From NCBI RefSeq assembly GCF_014701095.1, contig NZ_AP023439.1:6932001-6996000 (forward strand): DNA of 64,000 bases, in the 5' to 3' direction. Positions 55,374 to 63,561 of this stretch are shown in pieces. Position numbers and translations under genes: made by a program. The notes under the pieces are model-generated. The model did not search any database, had not been told where the DNA came from, and saw nothing but the letters and a program-made list of their open reading frames with translations. Source of the stretch: Streptomyces tuirus. GTDB lineage: Bacteria; Actinomycetota; Actinomycetes; Streptomycetales; Streptomycetaceae. Position 1 is the first letter of the stretch. Every line of letters starts with the position of its first letter.

Positions 55374-56508
55374 CGGGGGTCACCTCCTGCGGCGCGGTGC
55401 CGCCGGCCTGCGGCGCCAGGGCGTTCATCCGGCGGTAGAGGTAGTAGGCCGCGCAGGCGCCCTCGCTGGAGACCATGGTGGCGCCGAGCGGGGTGCGCGG
55501 TGTGCAGGTGGTGCCGAACGCGGCACACTCGGTCGGCTTGATCAGGCCCTGGAGCACCTCACCGGCCCGGCACTCGGCGGGCTCCTCGGTACGGATCCCG
55601 CTCACGTCGAAGCGGTGCTCCGCGTCGTAGGCGCGGAAGGCGTCGGTGAGCCGCCAGCCGCTGGCCGGGATCCGCCCGATGCCGCGCCAGGAGCGGTCGG
55701 TGACCTCGAAGACCTCCTCGATCATGCGCACCGCGGCCGGGTTGCCCTCCTCCCGCACGGCACGCGGGTAGGCGTTCTCCACCCGGTGCTCACCGCGCTC
55801 CAGCTGACGGACCGCCCGGCGGATGCCCTCCAGGATGTCCAGCGGCTCGAAGCCCGTCACCACCATCGGCACGCGGAACCGCTCGGCCAGCTCCGGATAC
55901 TCGGCCATCCCCATCACGCTGCACACGTGCCCGGCGGCCAGGAAGCCCTGCACCCGGCACTCGGGCGCCGTCATGATCGCCTCGACGGCCGGGGGGACCC
56001 GCACATGCGACACCAGCAGACTGAAGTTGGACAGGCCCAGCCGGCGCGCCTGGTGCACGGCCATCGCGTTGGCCGGGGCGGTGGTCTCGAAGCCGATCGC
56101 GAAGAACACCACCTCCCGGTCCGGGTTGCGGCGGGCCAGCTCCAGGGCGTCGAGCGGCGAGTACACCACCCGTACGTCACCGCCCTCGCCCTTGACCCGG
56201 AACAGGTCGCGGTCGGTGCCCGGCACCCGGAGCATGTCGCCGAAGGAGCAGAAGATCACCCCGGGCCGGGCGGCGATCTCCAGCGCCTTGTCGATGACCT
56301 CCAGCGGCGTGACACAGACCGGGCAGCCGGGTCCGTGGATCAACTCGACCTGCTCGGGGAGCAGTTGGTCGATGCCGTGCCGGATGATCGAGTGGGTCTG
56401 CCCGCCGCACACCTCCATCAGGGCCCAGGGCCGGGTGGCGGTGGCGCGGATCTCGTCCAGCAGCCGCCGCGCCAGCTGGGGGTCGTTGAACTCGTCGATG
56501 TACTTCAC
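55366..56508 (-). CDS. hypD: Hydrogenase maturation factor HypD
   Basis: 380 aa. HypD is the Fe-S scaffold on which Fe(CN)2CO is assembled with HypC. The key motifs are all present: CGGQTHSIIRHG near residue 35, HGPGCPVCVTPLEVID near 65, GFETTAPANAMAVHQA near 130, and a C-terminal cluster set (AECRAGEVLQGLIKPTECAA, then FGTTC). GTG start at 56508, overlapping the hypC stop (GTGA). It sits in the fixed order hypF-hypC-hypD-hypE. Confidence 0.95.
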   Translation of the reverse strand: MKYIDEFNDPQLARRLLDEIRATATRPWALMEVCGGQTHSIIRHGIDQLLPEQVELIHGPGCPVCVTPLEVIDKALEIAARPGVIFCSFGDMLRVPGTDRDLFRVKGEGGDVRVVYSPLDALELARRNPDREVVFFAIGFETTAPANAMAVHQARRLGLSNFSLLVSHVRVPPAVEAIMTAPECRVQGFLAAGHVCSVMGMAEYPELAERFRVPMVVTGFEPLDILEGIRRAVRQLERGEHRVENAYPRAVREEGNPAAVRMIEEVFEVTDRSWRGIGRIPASGWRLTDAFRAYDAEHRFDVSGIRTEEPAECRAGEVLQGLIKPTECAAFGTTCTPRTPLGATMVSSEGACAAYYLYRRMNALAPQAGGTAPQEVTPVA

Positions 56509-56825
56509 CGGGCCTCACTCCCGCTGTTCTCGGGCTCCGCCGCCGCGGTACCGCCCGCCTCCCTGGCCGCCTGCTCCCAGGCGTCCCCGAACTCCTCCTC
56601 CAGCAGCCCCAGTTCCTCGAACAGCTTCAGGGAGGCCAGGGCCGACTCCTCGTCCAGACGCTGGAGCGCGAAGCCGACGTGCACGATGACGTACTCACCC
56701 ACCTTCACGTCGGACACGTACTCCAGGCACGCCTTCTTCTGCACACCGCCGAAGTCGATCAGCCCGGTGAGCGGTTCGGCACTGTCGTCGATGGCGACGA
56801 CCTTGCCGGGCACTGCCAAACACAT
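56505..56825 (-). CDS. hypC: HypC/HybG/HupF family hydrogenase chaperone
   Basis: 106 aa. The N-terminal MCLAVPGKVVAI is the family signature; Cys2 holds the iron cofactor precursor and contacts the large subunit. The OB-fold covers residues 1-80. A longer-than-usual acidic, Ala-rich tail (about 82-106) extends beyond typical HypC proteins of 75-90 residues. AGGAGGAG lies 6 nt before ATG 56825, inside the 3 nt-spaced end of hypF. Confidence 0.95.
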   Translation of the reverse strand: MCLAVPGKVVAIDDSAEPLTGLIDFGGVQKKACLEYVSDVKVGEYVIVHVGFALQRLDEESALASLKLFEELGLLEEEFGDAWEQAAREAGGTAAAEPENSGSEAR

Positions 56826-56828
56826 GGG

Positions 56829-59141
56829 TCACTCCTCCTGTCGTAGGTGCGCCGCGACCACCAGCTGGCCGAGGGCCAGCCCGCCGTCGTTCGGCGGCAC
56901 TTCGCTGTGCCGCAGCACCGCGAAGCCGTCCTCGGCCAGCAGTCGCGCGCACTGCTCCTCCAGCAGCGCGTTGGCGAACACCCCGCCGCTGAGGGCGACG
57001 GTGGCCAGGCCGGTGTCCTGACGCGCGCGCCGGCAGATCCCCGCCACCGCCCGCGCCACGGAACGGTGGAAACGGGCCGCGAGCACGGCGGCGGGGGTGC
57101 CGCGCCGCAGATCGGCGACCAGCGCGCTCAGCACGGGCGCCGGGTCGAACCCGTCGGCGAAGGTGTACGCGGACCTGTCGGCGCCCCACGCGGACGCGGC
57201 CGCCGCCTCCAGCTCCAGCGCGGCCTGCGCCTCGTACCCCGCGCGATGGCACACGCCCACGAGCGACGACACGGCGTCGAAGAGCCGGCCCATGCTGGAG
57301 GTCGGCACACAGGCCAGGCCGCCGGTCAACTGCCGCTGGAGCACCGCCCGTTCCTGCGGCGCGCAGGCGGTCACGCACGGCAGGTCCGCGTCCCACGGCA
57401 GTCCCGCCGCCCACAGCCGGGCCAGGGCCAGGCGGCACGGGTTGGCGACGCCCGCGTCGCCTCCGGGCAGCGGGGCGGGGGAGAGGCGGGCGTAGCGCCG
57501 GAAGCCGGTGTAGTCGGCGAGGAGGATCTCGCCGCCCCAGACGGTGCCGTCGTCGCCGTAGCCCGTGCCGTCGAACGCGACGCCGATCACCGGCGTGGTG
57601 CCGTCCAGGCCGTGCTCGGCCATCGCGGAGGCGATGTGCGCGTGGTGGTGCTGGACTGTCACCGGGGCGTGCCCGGCCAGGCGGGCGGCCCACCGTGTCG
57701 AGTGGTACCCGGGGTGCCGGTCGGCGGCGACCACTTCGGGACGCACGCCGGTCAGCCCCCGCAGGTGCGCGTCCGCCCGCCGGGCCGCCTCCAGCGTCGT
57801 CAGATCGCCCATGTCGCCGATGTGCGGGCCGAACCAGGCCTGGTCGCCCGCGCCGAGGCACAGGGCGTTCTTCAGGTCGCCGCCCACGGCGAGAGCGGGC
57901 CGCACCCGGACCGGCAGCCGCAGCGGCCGGGGCACATACCCCCGGGATCGGCGCAGCACCTGCTCGGTGCCGTCGGGACGCACCCGCAGCAGGGAGTCGT
58001 CGCAGGGCGAGGAGATGGGCCGGTCGTGGGCGAGCCAGGCGTCGGCCAGCCCGGCGAGCCGGGTCAGCGCCTCGTCGTCGTCCGTGACGATCGGCTCCCC
58101 GGAGCGGTTGCCGCTCGTCATGACCAGCACCCGCGGGCCGGGCGGGTCACCGGGCAGTCCGAACAGCAGGGTGTGCACGGGCGTGTAGGGCAGCATCACG
58201 CCGAGGTGCGGGCTGCCGGGGCAGACGCCCGGCGCGAGTCCGTCCGTCTCCGTGCGTCGGCGCAGCAGCACGATGGGGCGCCGGGAGCCGGTGAGGGCGG
58301 CCCGTTCGGGCGCGGAGAGTTCCGCGATCCGCCGTACGTCGTCGAGGTCCGCGCACATCACCGCGAACGGCTTGCCGCCGCGTGCCTTGCGGGTGAGCAG
58401 GGTGTCGACGGCCCGGGCGTCGGTGGCGTCGCAGGCCAGGTGATAGCCCCCGAGGCCCTTGACGGCGACGATCCGCCCGGCGGCCAGCAACGCCCGGGCC
58501 GACGCCAGGGCTTCGGCATCCCGGGCCGGGCGGACCGCGCTCCCGGCCCCCGGCACCAGACGCAGCCGGGGGCCGCAGTCGGGGCAGGCCACGGGCTGGG
58601 CGTGGAAGCGGCGGTCGAGGGGATCGCCGTACTCCCGGGCGCACGCGGCGCACATCGGGAAGCCGGCCATGGTCGTGACCGCCCGGTCGTACGGCATCCC
58701 CGTGGCGATGGTGAAGCGGGGGCCGCAGTGGGTGCAGGTGACGAACGGGTGCCGGTGCCGCCGGTCGGCCGGATCGCGCAGCTCCCGCAGGCAGTCCGGG
58801 CAGGTCGCCGTGTCGGGCGGGAGGAGGGTGCTGCCGGGGGAGCGGTCGGTGGAGCGGATGCCGAAGGTGCTCTCGGCGCCGGTGGCGGGCAGGTCCTCGA
58901 AGCCGACGCCGGTGACGGCGGCCAGCGGCGGCGGCTCCTGGGCGAGCCGGTCGCAGAAGTCGGCGACGCCGTCCAGCGGGCCCTCCACCTCGATGAGCAC
59001 ACCGCTCGCCGTGTTGCTCACGAAACCCGCGAGTGCCAGGTCGGTGGCGAGGCGGTGCACGAACGGGCGGAAGCCCACGCCCTGCACGGTGCCGCGCACG
59101 GTGACGCGCCGGCGCACCGCCCGGGTGGCGGGTGCGGTCAC
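56829..59141 (-). CDS. hypF: Carbamoyltransferase HypF
   Basis: 770 aa. HypF converts carbamoyl phosphate and ATP into the HypE-bound carbamoyl group. Domains: acylphosphatase (residues about 8-95, RGTVQGVGFRPFVHRLATDL), two zinc fingers (about 105-180, CPDCLREL...CTHC and CAACAREY...CPDC), YrdC-like (about 200-385, with KGLGGYHLACDAT) and Kae1/HypF-C (about 400-765, with VQHHHAHIASAMAEHG and LSGGVFANALLEE). GTG 59141 is chosen; it overlaps the hypB stop (GTGA), and the long upstream frame is antisense-type extension across hypB. Confidence 0.95.
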   Translation of the reverse strand: MTAPATRAVRRRVTVRGTVQGVGFRPFVHRLATDLALAGFVSNTASGVLIEVEGPLDGVADFCDRLAQEPPPLAAVTGVGFEDLPATGAESTFGIRSTDRSPGSTLLPPDTATCPDCLRELRDPADRRHRHPFVTCTHCGPRFTIATGMPYDRAVTTMAGFPMCAACAREYGDPLDRRFHAQPVACPDCGPRLRLVPGAGSAVRPARDAEALASARALLAAGRIVAVKGLGGYHLACDATDARAVDTLLTRKARGGKPFAVMCADLDDVRRIAELSAPERAALTGSRRPIVLLRRRTETDGLAPGVCPGSPHLGVMLPYTPVHTLLFGLPGDPPGPRVLVMTSGNRSGEPIVTDDDEALTRLAGLADAWLAHDRPISSPCDDSLLRVRPDGTEQVLRRSRGYVPRPLRLPVRVRPALAVGGDLKNALCLGAGDQAWFGPHIGDMGDLTTLEAARRADAHLRGLTGVRPEVVAADRHPGYHSTRWAARLAGHAPVTVQHHHAHIASAMAEHGLDGTTPVIGVAFDGTGYGDDGTVWGGEILLADYTGFRRYARLSPAPLPGGDAGVANPCRLALARLWAAGLPWDADLPCVTACAPQERAVLQRQLTGGLACVPTSSMGRLFDAVSSLVGVCHRAGYEAQAALELEAAAASAWGADRSAYTFADGFDPAPVLSALVADLRRGTPAAVLAARFHRSVARAVAGICRRARQDTGLATVALSGGVFANALLEEQCARLLAEDGFAVLRHSEVPPNDGGLALGQLVVAAHLRQEE

Positions 59142-59917
59142 GGGACGAGGCCGGCTTCGGCGCCCTCGTGCGTGTGCGTGTGCGTGTCCGTGTGGACGTG
59201 AGTGTGGGTGTGGCTGTGGGTGTGCGGGCGGGGTGCCAGGGGCGGCCGGTGGACGGGGGCCCCGTCCCGGACGGCCAGCACCCGCTCCAGGAGAACGTCG
59301 ACGCCGGCGCCGGTGCGGGCACAGGACCGCACCACCTCCACCCCCGGGTTGACCCGCTGGACGTTCGTCTCGAAGGCCGTCTCGTCGAACCCCGCCGGCC
59401 CGGCCAGATCGGTCTTCGTCAGCACCACCAGATGGGCCGACCCGAAGGCCGTGGGGTACTTCAGCGGCTTGTCCTCGCCCTCGGTCACGGCCATGAGCAC
59501 GATCCGCAGACTCTCGCCGAGGTCGTAGGAGGCGGGGCAGACGAGATTGCCCACGTTCTCCACGAACAGCAGTGACGTGCCCGCGGGGAGCCAGCTCTCC
59601 ACGTGCCCGCGCAGCTGCCTCGCCTCCAGATGACACAACCCGTCCGTCAGCAGCTGCTTCACCGGGGCTCCCGACCGGGCCAGCCGGTCGGCGTCGTTCT
59701 CGGTCGCCAGGTCGGCGGTGAGGGCGGCCACCGGAAGGCTCCGCTCCACCGCACTGGCCAGCACTCGCCCGAGCAGTTCCGTCTTGCCGCTGCCCGGGCT
59801 GGACAGCAGGTTGACCACGCACACCCCGCGCCGGGTCAGTTGCTCACGCAGGTCCGCGGCCAGACCGTCGTTCTTCGCCAGGACGGCCTGGGTGACCTCG
59901 TCCACGGAATCGCACAT
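59138..59917 (-). CDS. hypB: Hydrogenase nickel incorporation GTPase HypB with C-terminal His-rich tail
   Basis: 259 aa. The GTPase motifs are SSPGSGKTELLGRVL (P-loop, residues about 39-53), DLATENDADRL, ENVGNLVCPASYDLGE and VVLTKTDLAGP. Many HypB proteins store nickel on an N-terminal His stretch; here the His cluster is at the C-terminus (about residues 228-252), alternating His with Thr, Ser or Val. The usual N-terminal CxxGCxC high-affinity site is absent. The start ATG 59917 has GAGGAG 7 nt upstream. It overlaps hypF by 4 nt. Confidence 0.95.
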   Translation of the reverse strand: MCDSVDEVTQAVLAKNDGLAADLREQLTRRGVCVVNLLSSPGSGKTELLGRVLASAVERSLPVAALTADLATENDADRLARSGAPVKQLLTDGLCHLEARQLRGHVESWLPAGTSLLFVENVGNLVCPASYDLGESLRIVLMAVTEGEDKPLKYPTAFGSAHLVVLTKTDLAGPAGFDETAFETNVQRVNPGVEVVRSCARTGAGVDVLLERVLAVRDGAPVHRPPLAPRPHTHSHTHTHVHTDTHTHTHEGAEAGLVP

Positions 59918-59956
59918 GGGCGCCGCTCCTCGCGGGTCGGTAGGGAAATCGTTCCG

Positions 59957-60544
59957 CTACCGATCCTCCGCGCCATCGCCCACCGTGCCCGGCAGCCCGG
60001 CCGGGGACAGGGGGGCGGATTCGTCCGGGCGGCTCAACGGGGGCGTGGCCGCCGGGTCGGCGAGCAGCACCGGCACCAGGGTGTGCAGCGCCGCGACGGC
60101 CCGCCCGACCGCCTCGCGCACCGTCGCGCTGATTCCCGGGGCGATGTCCTCGTCCGCCGGTGCCCGCAGCTCGGGCTCGCAGGCCAGCACCAGGACGCGG
60201 GGGAGCGGCTCGTCGCCCAGGTGGGCGGCCAGGGCGAGCACCTTCGCCGGGTCCATGCCGTGCGCCTCGGGCGGGGCGCCCGCCGCGGAGCCGCCGGGCA
60301 GTTCCGGCTCGATCAGCGACAGTGTGCCCGGCTCGTGCCCTCGCACGGCGGCGTCGACCAGGACGGCCGTGTCGTAGCCGTCGAGCAGCTCGTAGGCGAG
60401 GTCCATGCCGCGGATGCCGAAGTCCCGCACCCGTACCTCCGGGGGCAGCGGGTCCCGGTCCAGGGCGCGGATCACCTCGGGCCCGAAGGCGTCGTCGGCG
60501 AGGAAGATGTTGCCGACGCCCGCCACGAGGAGCCGCGCGCTCAT
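59957..60544 (-). CDS. [NiFe] hydrogenase maturation endopeptidase (HyaD/HupD-like)
   Basis: 195 aa. The HyaD/HoxM-type protease removes the C-terminal peptide from the large subunit after nickel insertion. Signatures are LLVAGVGNIFLADDAFGPEV (residues 5-24, with the nickel-sensing acidic residue), VRDFGIRGMDLAYELLDGYD and HGMDPAKVLALAAHLG with a conserved His. The C-terminal 35 residues are a Pro/Ala/Ser-rich extension. ATG 60544 overlaps the end of the HoxX-like gene (ATGA); hypB follows 39 nt later. Confidence 0.93.
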   Translation of the reverse strand: MSARLLVAGVGNIFLADDAFGPEVIRALDRDPLPPEVRVRDFGIRGMDLAYELLDGYDTAVLVDAAVRGHEPGTLSLIEPELPGGSAAGAPPEAHGMDPAKVLALAAHLGDEPLPRVLVLACEPELRAPADEDIAPGISATVREAVGRAVAALHTLVPVLLADPAATPPLSRPDESAPLSPAGLPGTVGDGAEDR

Positions 60545-62286
60545 CGGGCGCCCCCGGTGGTCAGCGGCCGGGCGGAGCCGTTCGGGAGCTTGCGGACGAA
60601 GGCGGAGCGCAGCGCGTGGTAGGGAGCCTCCGGGTCGAAGAAGACGGCGCGCATACGGGCGAGTTCGGCCCGCCGGTATTCGGCGAGGGGCCGTGCGAGC
60701 TCATCCGCGTGGCGGGCCGTGGCCTTGGCGGTGATCCGGCGCGGCAGATCCGGGTCGGCGGCCAGCTCGGCGGCCAGACGCTCGATCTCGGGGGCGAACT
60801 CCTGGGCCGCGACGGGCACCAGACGGTCCACCAGCCCGATGCGCTCGGCTGTCGCGGAGCTCACCGGCAACGCCTCTTCCGTGAGCCGCTCGGCCGTTTC
60901 GGCGCCCACCCGGCGGGGCAGCGAGTACGTCCAGTACTCCGACCCGTACAGGCCCATGTTCCGGTAGTGCGGGTTGAGGACGCTGCCCCTGCGGCACCAG
61001 ACTTCGTCGGCGGCCAGGGCGAGCATGACGCCGCCCGCCGCCGCGTTGCCGCCGAGGGCCGACACCACCAGCCGGTCGGTGGTGCGCAGCACCGCCTCGA
61101 CCAGGTCGTCCATGGCGTTCAGATTGGACCAGGACTCGCCCGCCGGGTCGCCCGCCGCCTCGATGACGTTGAGGTGGATGCCGTTGGAGAAGAAGTCGCG
61201 GGCGCCACCGAGCACCAGCACCGAGGTGGGGCGGGTCAGGGCGTACCGCCAGGCGGCGAGCAGCCGGCGGCAGTGGGTGGTGCTCATGGCCCCGCCGGGG
61301 AACGAGAACGTCAGGAACCCGACGGGACCGCTCTGCCGGTAGCGGATGTCCGTCCAGGTGGTGCGGTCCGGCGGCAGTTCGAGCGGGGCGGCGATCTCGG
61401 GCAGCCAGTACGGGCGGTCGTACGCACCCGGCATGCCCGGACCGCTGCCGGGCGGGGCCGGGAAGCCCGCGAGCACCGAGGCCGCCGGGCGACGGAACGG
61501 CGCGGGGTCGCCGGAGCTCTTGCGGGGACGCAGTTCCGGGATCCACACCGCGCCGTCCCGGGTGGCCCGGCAGAGCGCGCCGGCCCGCGTCGCGAGCAGT
61601 TCCCCGGGCTCCCCGCGCAGCCGGTCCTCGGGGTGACCGCCGTGCAGGAACACCTCCTGGCCGCAGATCTCGTCCCGGACGCCGGGCTGCGAGTCGGCCC
61701 CGCGCAGCTTGCGCAGCACCGTGGCCGTGCTGTCGTTCTCCCAGTCGATCCGCCGCTGTTCCTGGCGGAAGTAGTCCCGCCACATCACGTGGGTCCCGGG
61801 TTCGCTCTGCGGGCGGGGTTTGTACGACCCCTCGGCGTAGCGCCGCACGGCCAGCAGCACGGCGGCCGTGGCGGCGTCCGCCACCTCGTTGCGGTACATG
61901 TCGCTCTTGCCCGCCGGCGGCACGGTGAAGGTGCCGTCGGCCCACACGTCGCCCGCGTCCATGGCCGCCTCGGCCTGGAGCACCGTCACGCCCCACTCGG
62001 ACGCCTCCTCGGCGATCGCCCAGTCCAGCGACGACGGGCCCCGGTCCCCGGGTGGCCCCGGATGCACGATCAGGCAGGTGTGCTCGCGCCACACCTCTTC
62101 CGGCAGGGCCGACTTGAGCATCGGGGCGACGATCAGCTCCGGGCCCACCTCGCGCACGGCGGCCCGGACGGCATCGGGGCCGTGCGAGGCGAGCACGACC
62201 TCCACGTGGTGCCCCTCGTCCGACAGTTCGGCGAACACACGCTGGGACAGGCTGTTGAACGCGCTGGCGACGAGCAAGATGTCCAT
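60541..62286 (-). CDS. hoxX: HoxX-like hydrogenase maturation protein (formyl-THF to CO)
   Basis: 581 aa. The N-terminal formyl-tetrahydrofolate-binding domain (residues 1-170, MDILLVASAFNSLSQRVFAE; catalytic-region HPGPPGDRGPSSLDWAIAEE) is followed by a formyltransferase C-domain (about 175-270) and an enoyl-CoA hydratase/isomerase fold (about 300-540, VLVLGGARDFFSNGIHLNVI; SALGGNAAAGGVMLALAADE). In Ralstonia, HoxX makes CO for the active site from 10-formyl-THF under aerobic conditions. It is the first gene of the maturation operon; ATG 62286 has no strong ribosome binding site. The open frame upstream of 62286 is non-coding. Confidence 0.9.
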   Translation of the reverse strand: MDILLVASAFNSLSQRVFAELSDEGHHVEVVLASHGPDAVRAAVREVGPELIVAPMLKSALPEEVWREHTCLIVHPGPPGDRGPSSLDWAIAEEASEWGVTVLQAEAAMDAGDVWADGTFTVPPAGKSDMYRNEVADAATAAVLLAVRRYAEGSYKPRPQSEPGTHVMWRDYFRQEQRRIDWENDSTATVLRKLRGADSQPGVRDEICGQEVFLHGGHPEDRLRGEPGELLATRAGALCRATRDGAVWIPELRPRKSSGDPAPFRRPAASVLAGFPAPPGSGPGMPGAYDRPYWLPEIAAPLELPPDRTTWTDIRYRQSGPVGFLTFSFPGGAMSTTHCRRLLAAWRYALTRPTSVLVLGGARDFFSNGIHLNVIEAAGDPAGESWSNLNAMDDLVEAVLRTTDRLVVSALGGNAAAGGVMLALAADEVWCRRGSVLNPHYRNMGLYGSEYWTYSLPRRVGAETAERLTEEALPVSSATAERIGLVDRLVPVAAQEFAPEIERLAAELAADPDLPRRITAKATARHADELARPLAEYRRAELARMRAVFFDPEAPYHALRSAFVRKLPNGSARPLTTGGAR

Positions 62287-62702
62287 GACATCGCATGGTC
62301 GCCCGTAGGGGGAGGGCCGTGAAGGACCACGGCGGCGTTTCGCGGTGCTAAACCGCGTCCGGCCGAACGGGTACGCGCCGGTTTCACCGGAGTGCCGGGC
62401 TCGCCGGGGGCGCGTCCATGCGTACGTCGGCCGGGAGCGGGAGGCGCCTGAGCGGCCCGCACGGCTGCCTCGACCGGGCCCTCCTTGGGGCCCGGGGTGT
62501 CCGGCCGCCGCCGGCAGGAGGCCGGTGATCCAGCACGCGGCCGAGGACCGGCGGCATGCCCGTCGTGCGCGCGTCCACGGCACCGCCGCCCCGGGGCGCA
62601 GGCACGCCCGCCCCCGGCCGAGGCAGAACACGCGGTCCGGTCCACGCTGATCCACCGGCCTGCCCCTTGCCTGGCGCACGGGGCCTGGCGCACGCTGTTC
62701 GT
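62287..62702. other. 416-bp divergent intergenic region between hoxX and the IclR gene
   Basis: It should contain the promoters of the hydrogenase maturation operon and of the IclR regulator. The most notable element is the inverted repeat at 62341-62357. I see no convincing -35/-10 pair and no small gene with a ribosome binding site. Confidence 0.5.
62341..62357. promoter_or_regulatory. Inverted repeat upstream of the hydrogenase maturation operon
   Basis: CGCGGT-GCTAA-ACCGCG is a perfect 6-bp inverted repeat with a 5-bp AT-rich centre, 55 bp upstream of the hoxX start codon. The size and spacing suit an IclR-type dimer or another regulator. Confidence 0.4.
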
Positions 62703-63461
62703 ATGGGTGCGGAAGACGGCCCTACGCTCATCAACTCCGTCCAGCGGGCCATGCGACTGCTGGAGGCGGTGAGCGCGCACGTGAACGGCGCGCCGGCCAA
62801 GCAGCTGGCGCGCGAGACGAGTCTGCCCCTGGCCACCACCTACCACCTGCTGCGGACCCTGGTGCACGACGGGTACCTGCGGAAGCTGGACGACGGCGGC
62901 TTCGTCCTCGGCGACAAGCTCCAGACGCTGCAGACCACGGGGCGTGCGCAGGCGCTGCTCAGCCGGGTGCGGCCCACCCTCGCCGCGCTGCGCGACGAGC
63001 TGGCGACGGCCGCCTACCTCACCTTCTACGAGGACGGGGAGATCCGGGTCGCCGAGATCGTCGACGGCCCCGGAACCCCCCGCGTCGATCTCTGGGTCGG
63101 CTTCGAGGACGCGGGGCACGCCACCGCCCTGGGCAAGTCCGTCCTGCGGGAGCTGGACGAAGAGGCCCGCCAGGACTACCTCTCCCGTCACCACCTCGCC
63201 GACCTCACCCCGCGGACGATCACCAGCCTCCCGGTGCTCCTCCAGCGACTGGAGACCTCGCCCCTGGCCCCGGCCATCACGGACCTGGAGGAGTACTCCC
63301 TCGGCACGGTCTGCGTCGCCGTCCCGGTCTACAGCGGGGACACGCTCGGTTCCCTCGGTGTCTCGCTGCCGTCGAACCGGCTCTCCCGGCTGCCGGAGAT
63401 CCGCGAGCGGCTGCTCCCGACGGCGAGCCGCGTGACCAGGAGCCTCTCGCTCACTATCTGA
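62703..63461 (+). CDS. IclR family transcriptional regulator
   Basis: 252 aa. An N-terminal winged helix (residues about 10-70, INSVQRAMRLLEAVSAHVNG, PLATTYHLLRTLVHDGYL) is followed by the IclR ligand-binding domain (about 80-248, GFEDAGHATALGKSVLREL; SLGTVCVAVPVYSGDTLGSL). IclR proteins usually repress or activate a neighbouring metabolic operon in response to a small acid. It is divergent from the hydrogenase maturation operon and is a candidate controller of it, although it may instead act elsewhere. ATG 62703 begins the conserved part; no ribosome binding site is obvious. Confidence 0.9.
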   Translation: MGAEDGPTLINSVQRAMRLLEAVSAHVNGAPAKQLARETSLPLATTYHLLRTLVHDGYLRKLDDGGFVLGDKLQTLQTTGRAQALLSRVRPTLAALRDELATAAYLTFYEDGEIRVAEIVDGPGTPRVDLWVGFEDAGHATALGKSVLRELDEEARQDYLSRHHLADLTPRTITSLPVLLQRLETSPLAPAITDLEEYSLGTVCVAVPVYSGDTLGSLGVSLPSNRLSRLPEIRERLLPTASRVTRSLSLTI

Positions 63462-63561
63462 AAAAGCACTTCTTGCCGGAGACATCCGTACCCCGTTTTC
63501 TGGATAAGTCAGACATTTCCGGAACGTGCCCCGCGCACAGGTGAGGACTGCGGACACCGAC

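Noticed and set aside
59142..59822. N-terminal extension of HypF across hypB
   Set aside because: The open frame continues, but hypB on the same strand in another phase has all GTPase motifs, and GTG 59141 gives a normal HypF start with a 4-nt overlap.
60160..62322. Plus-strand 720-codon frame opposite hoxX and the endopeptidase
   Set aside because: Arg/Gly/Ala-rich translation without motifs; antisense to two well-recognised maturation genes.
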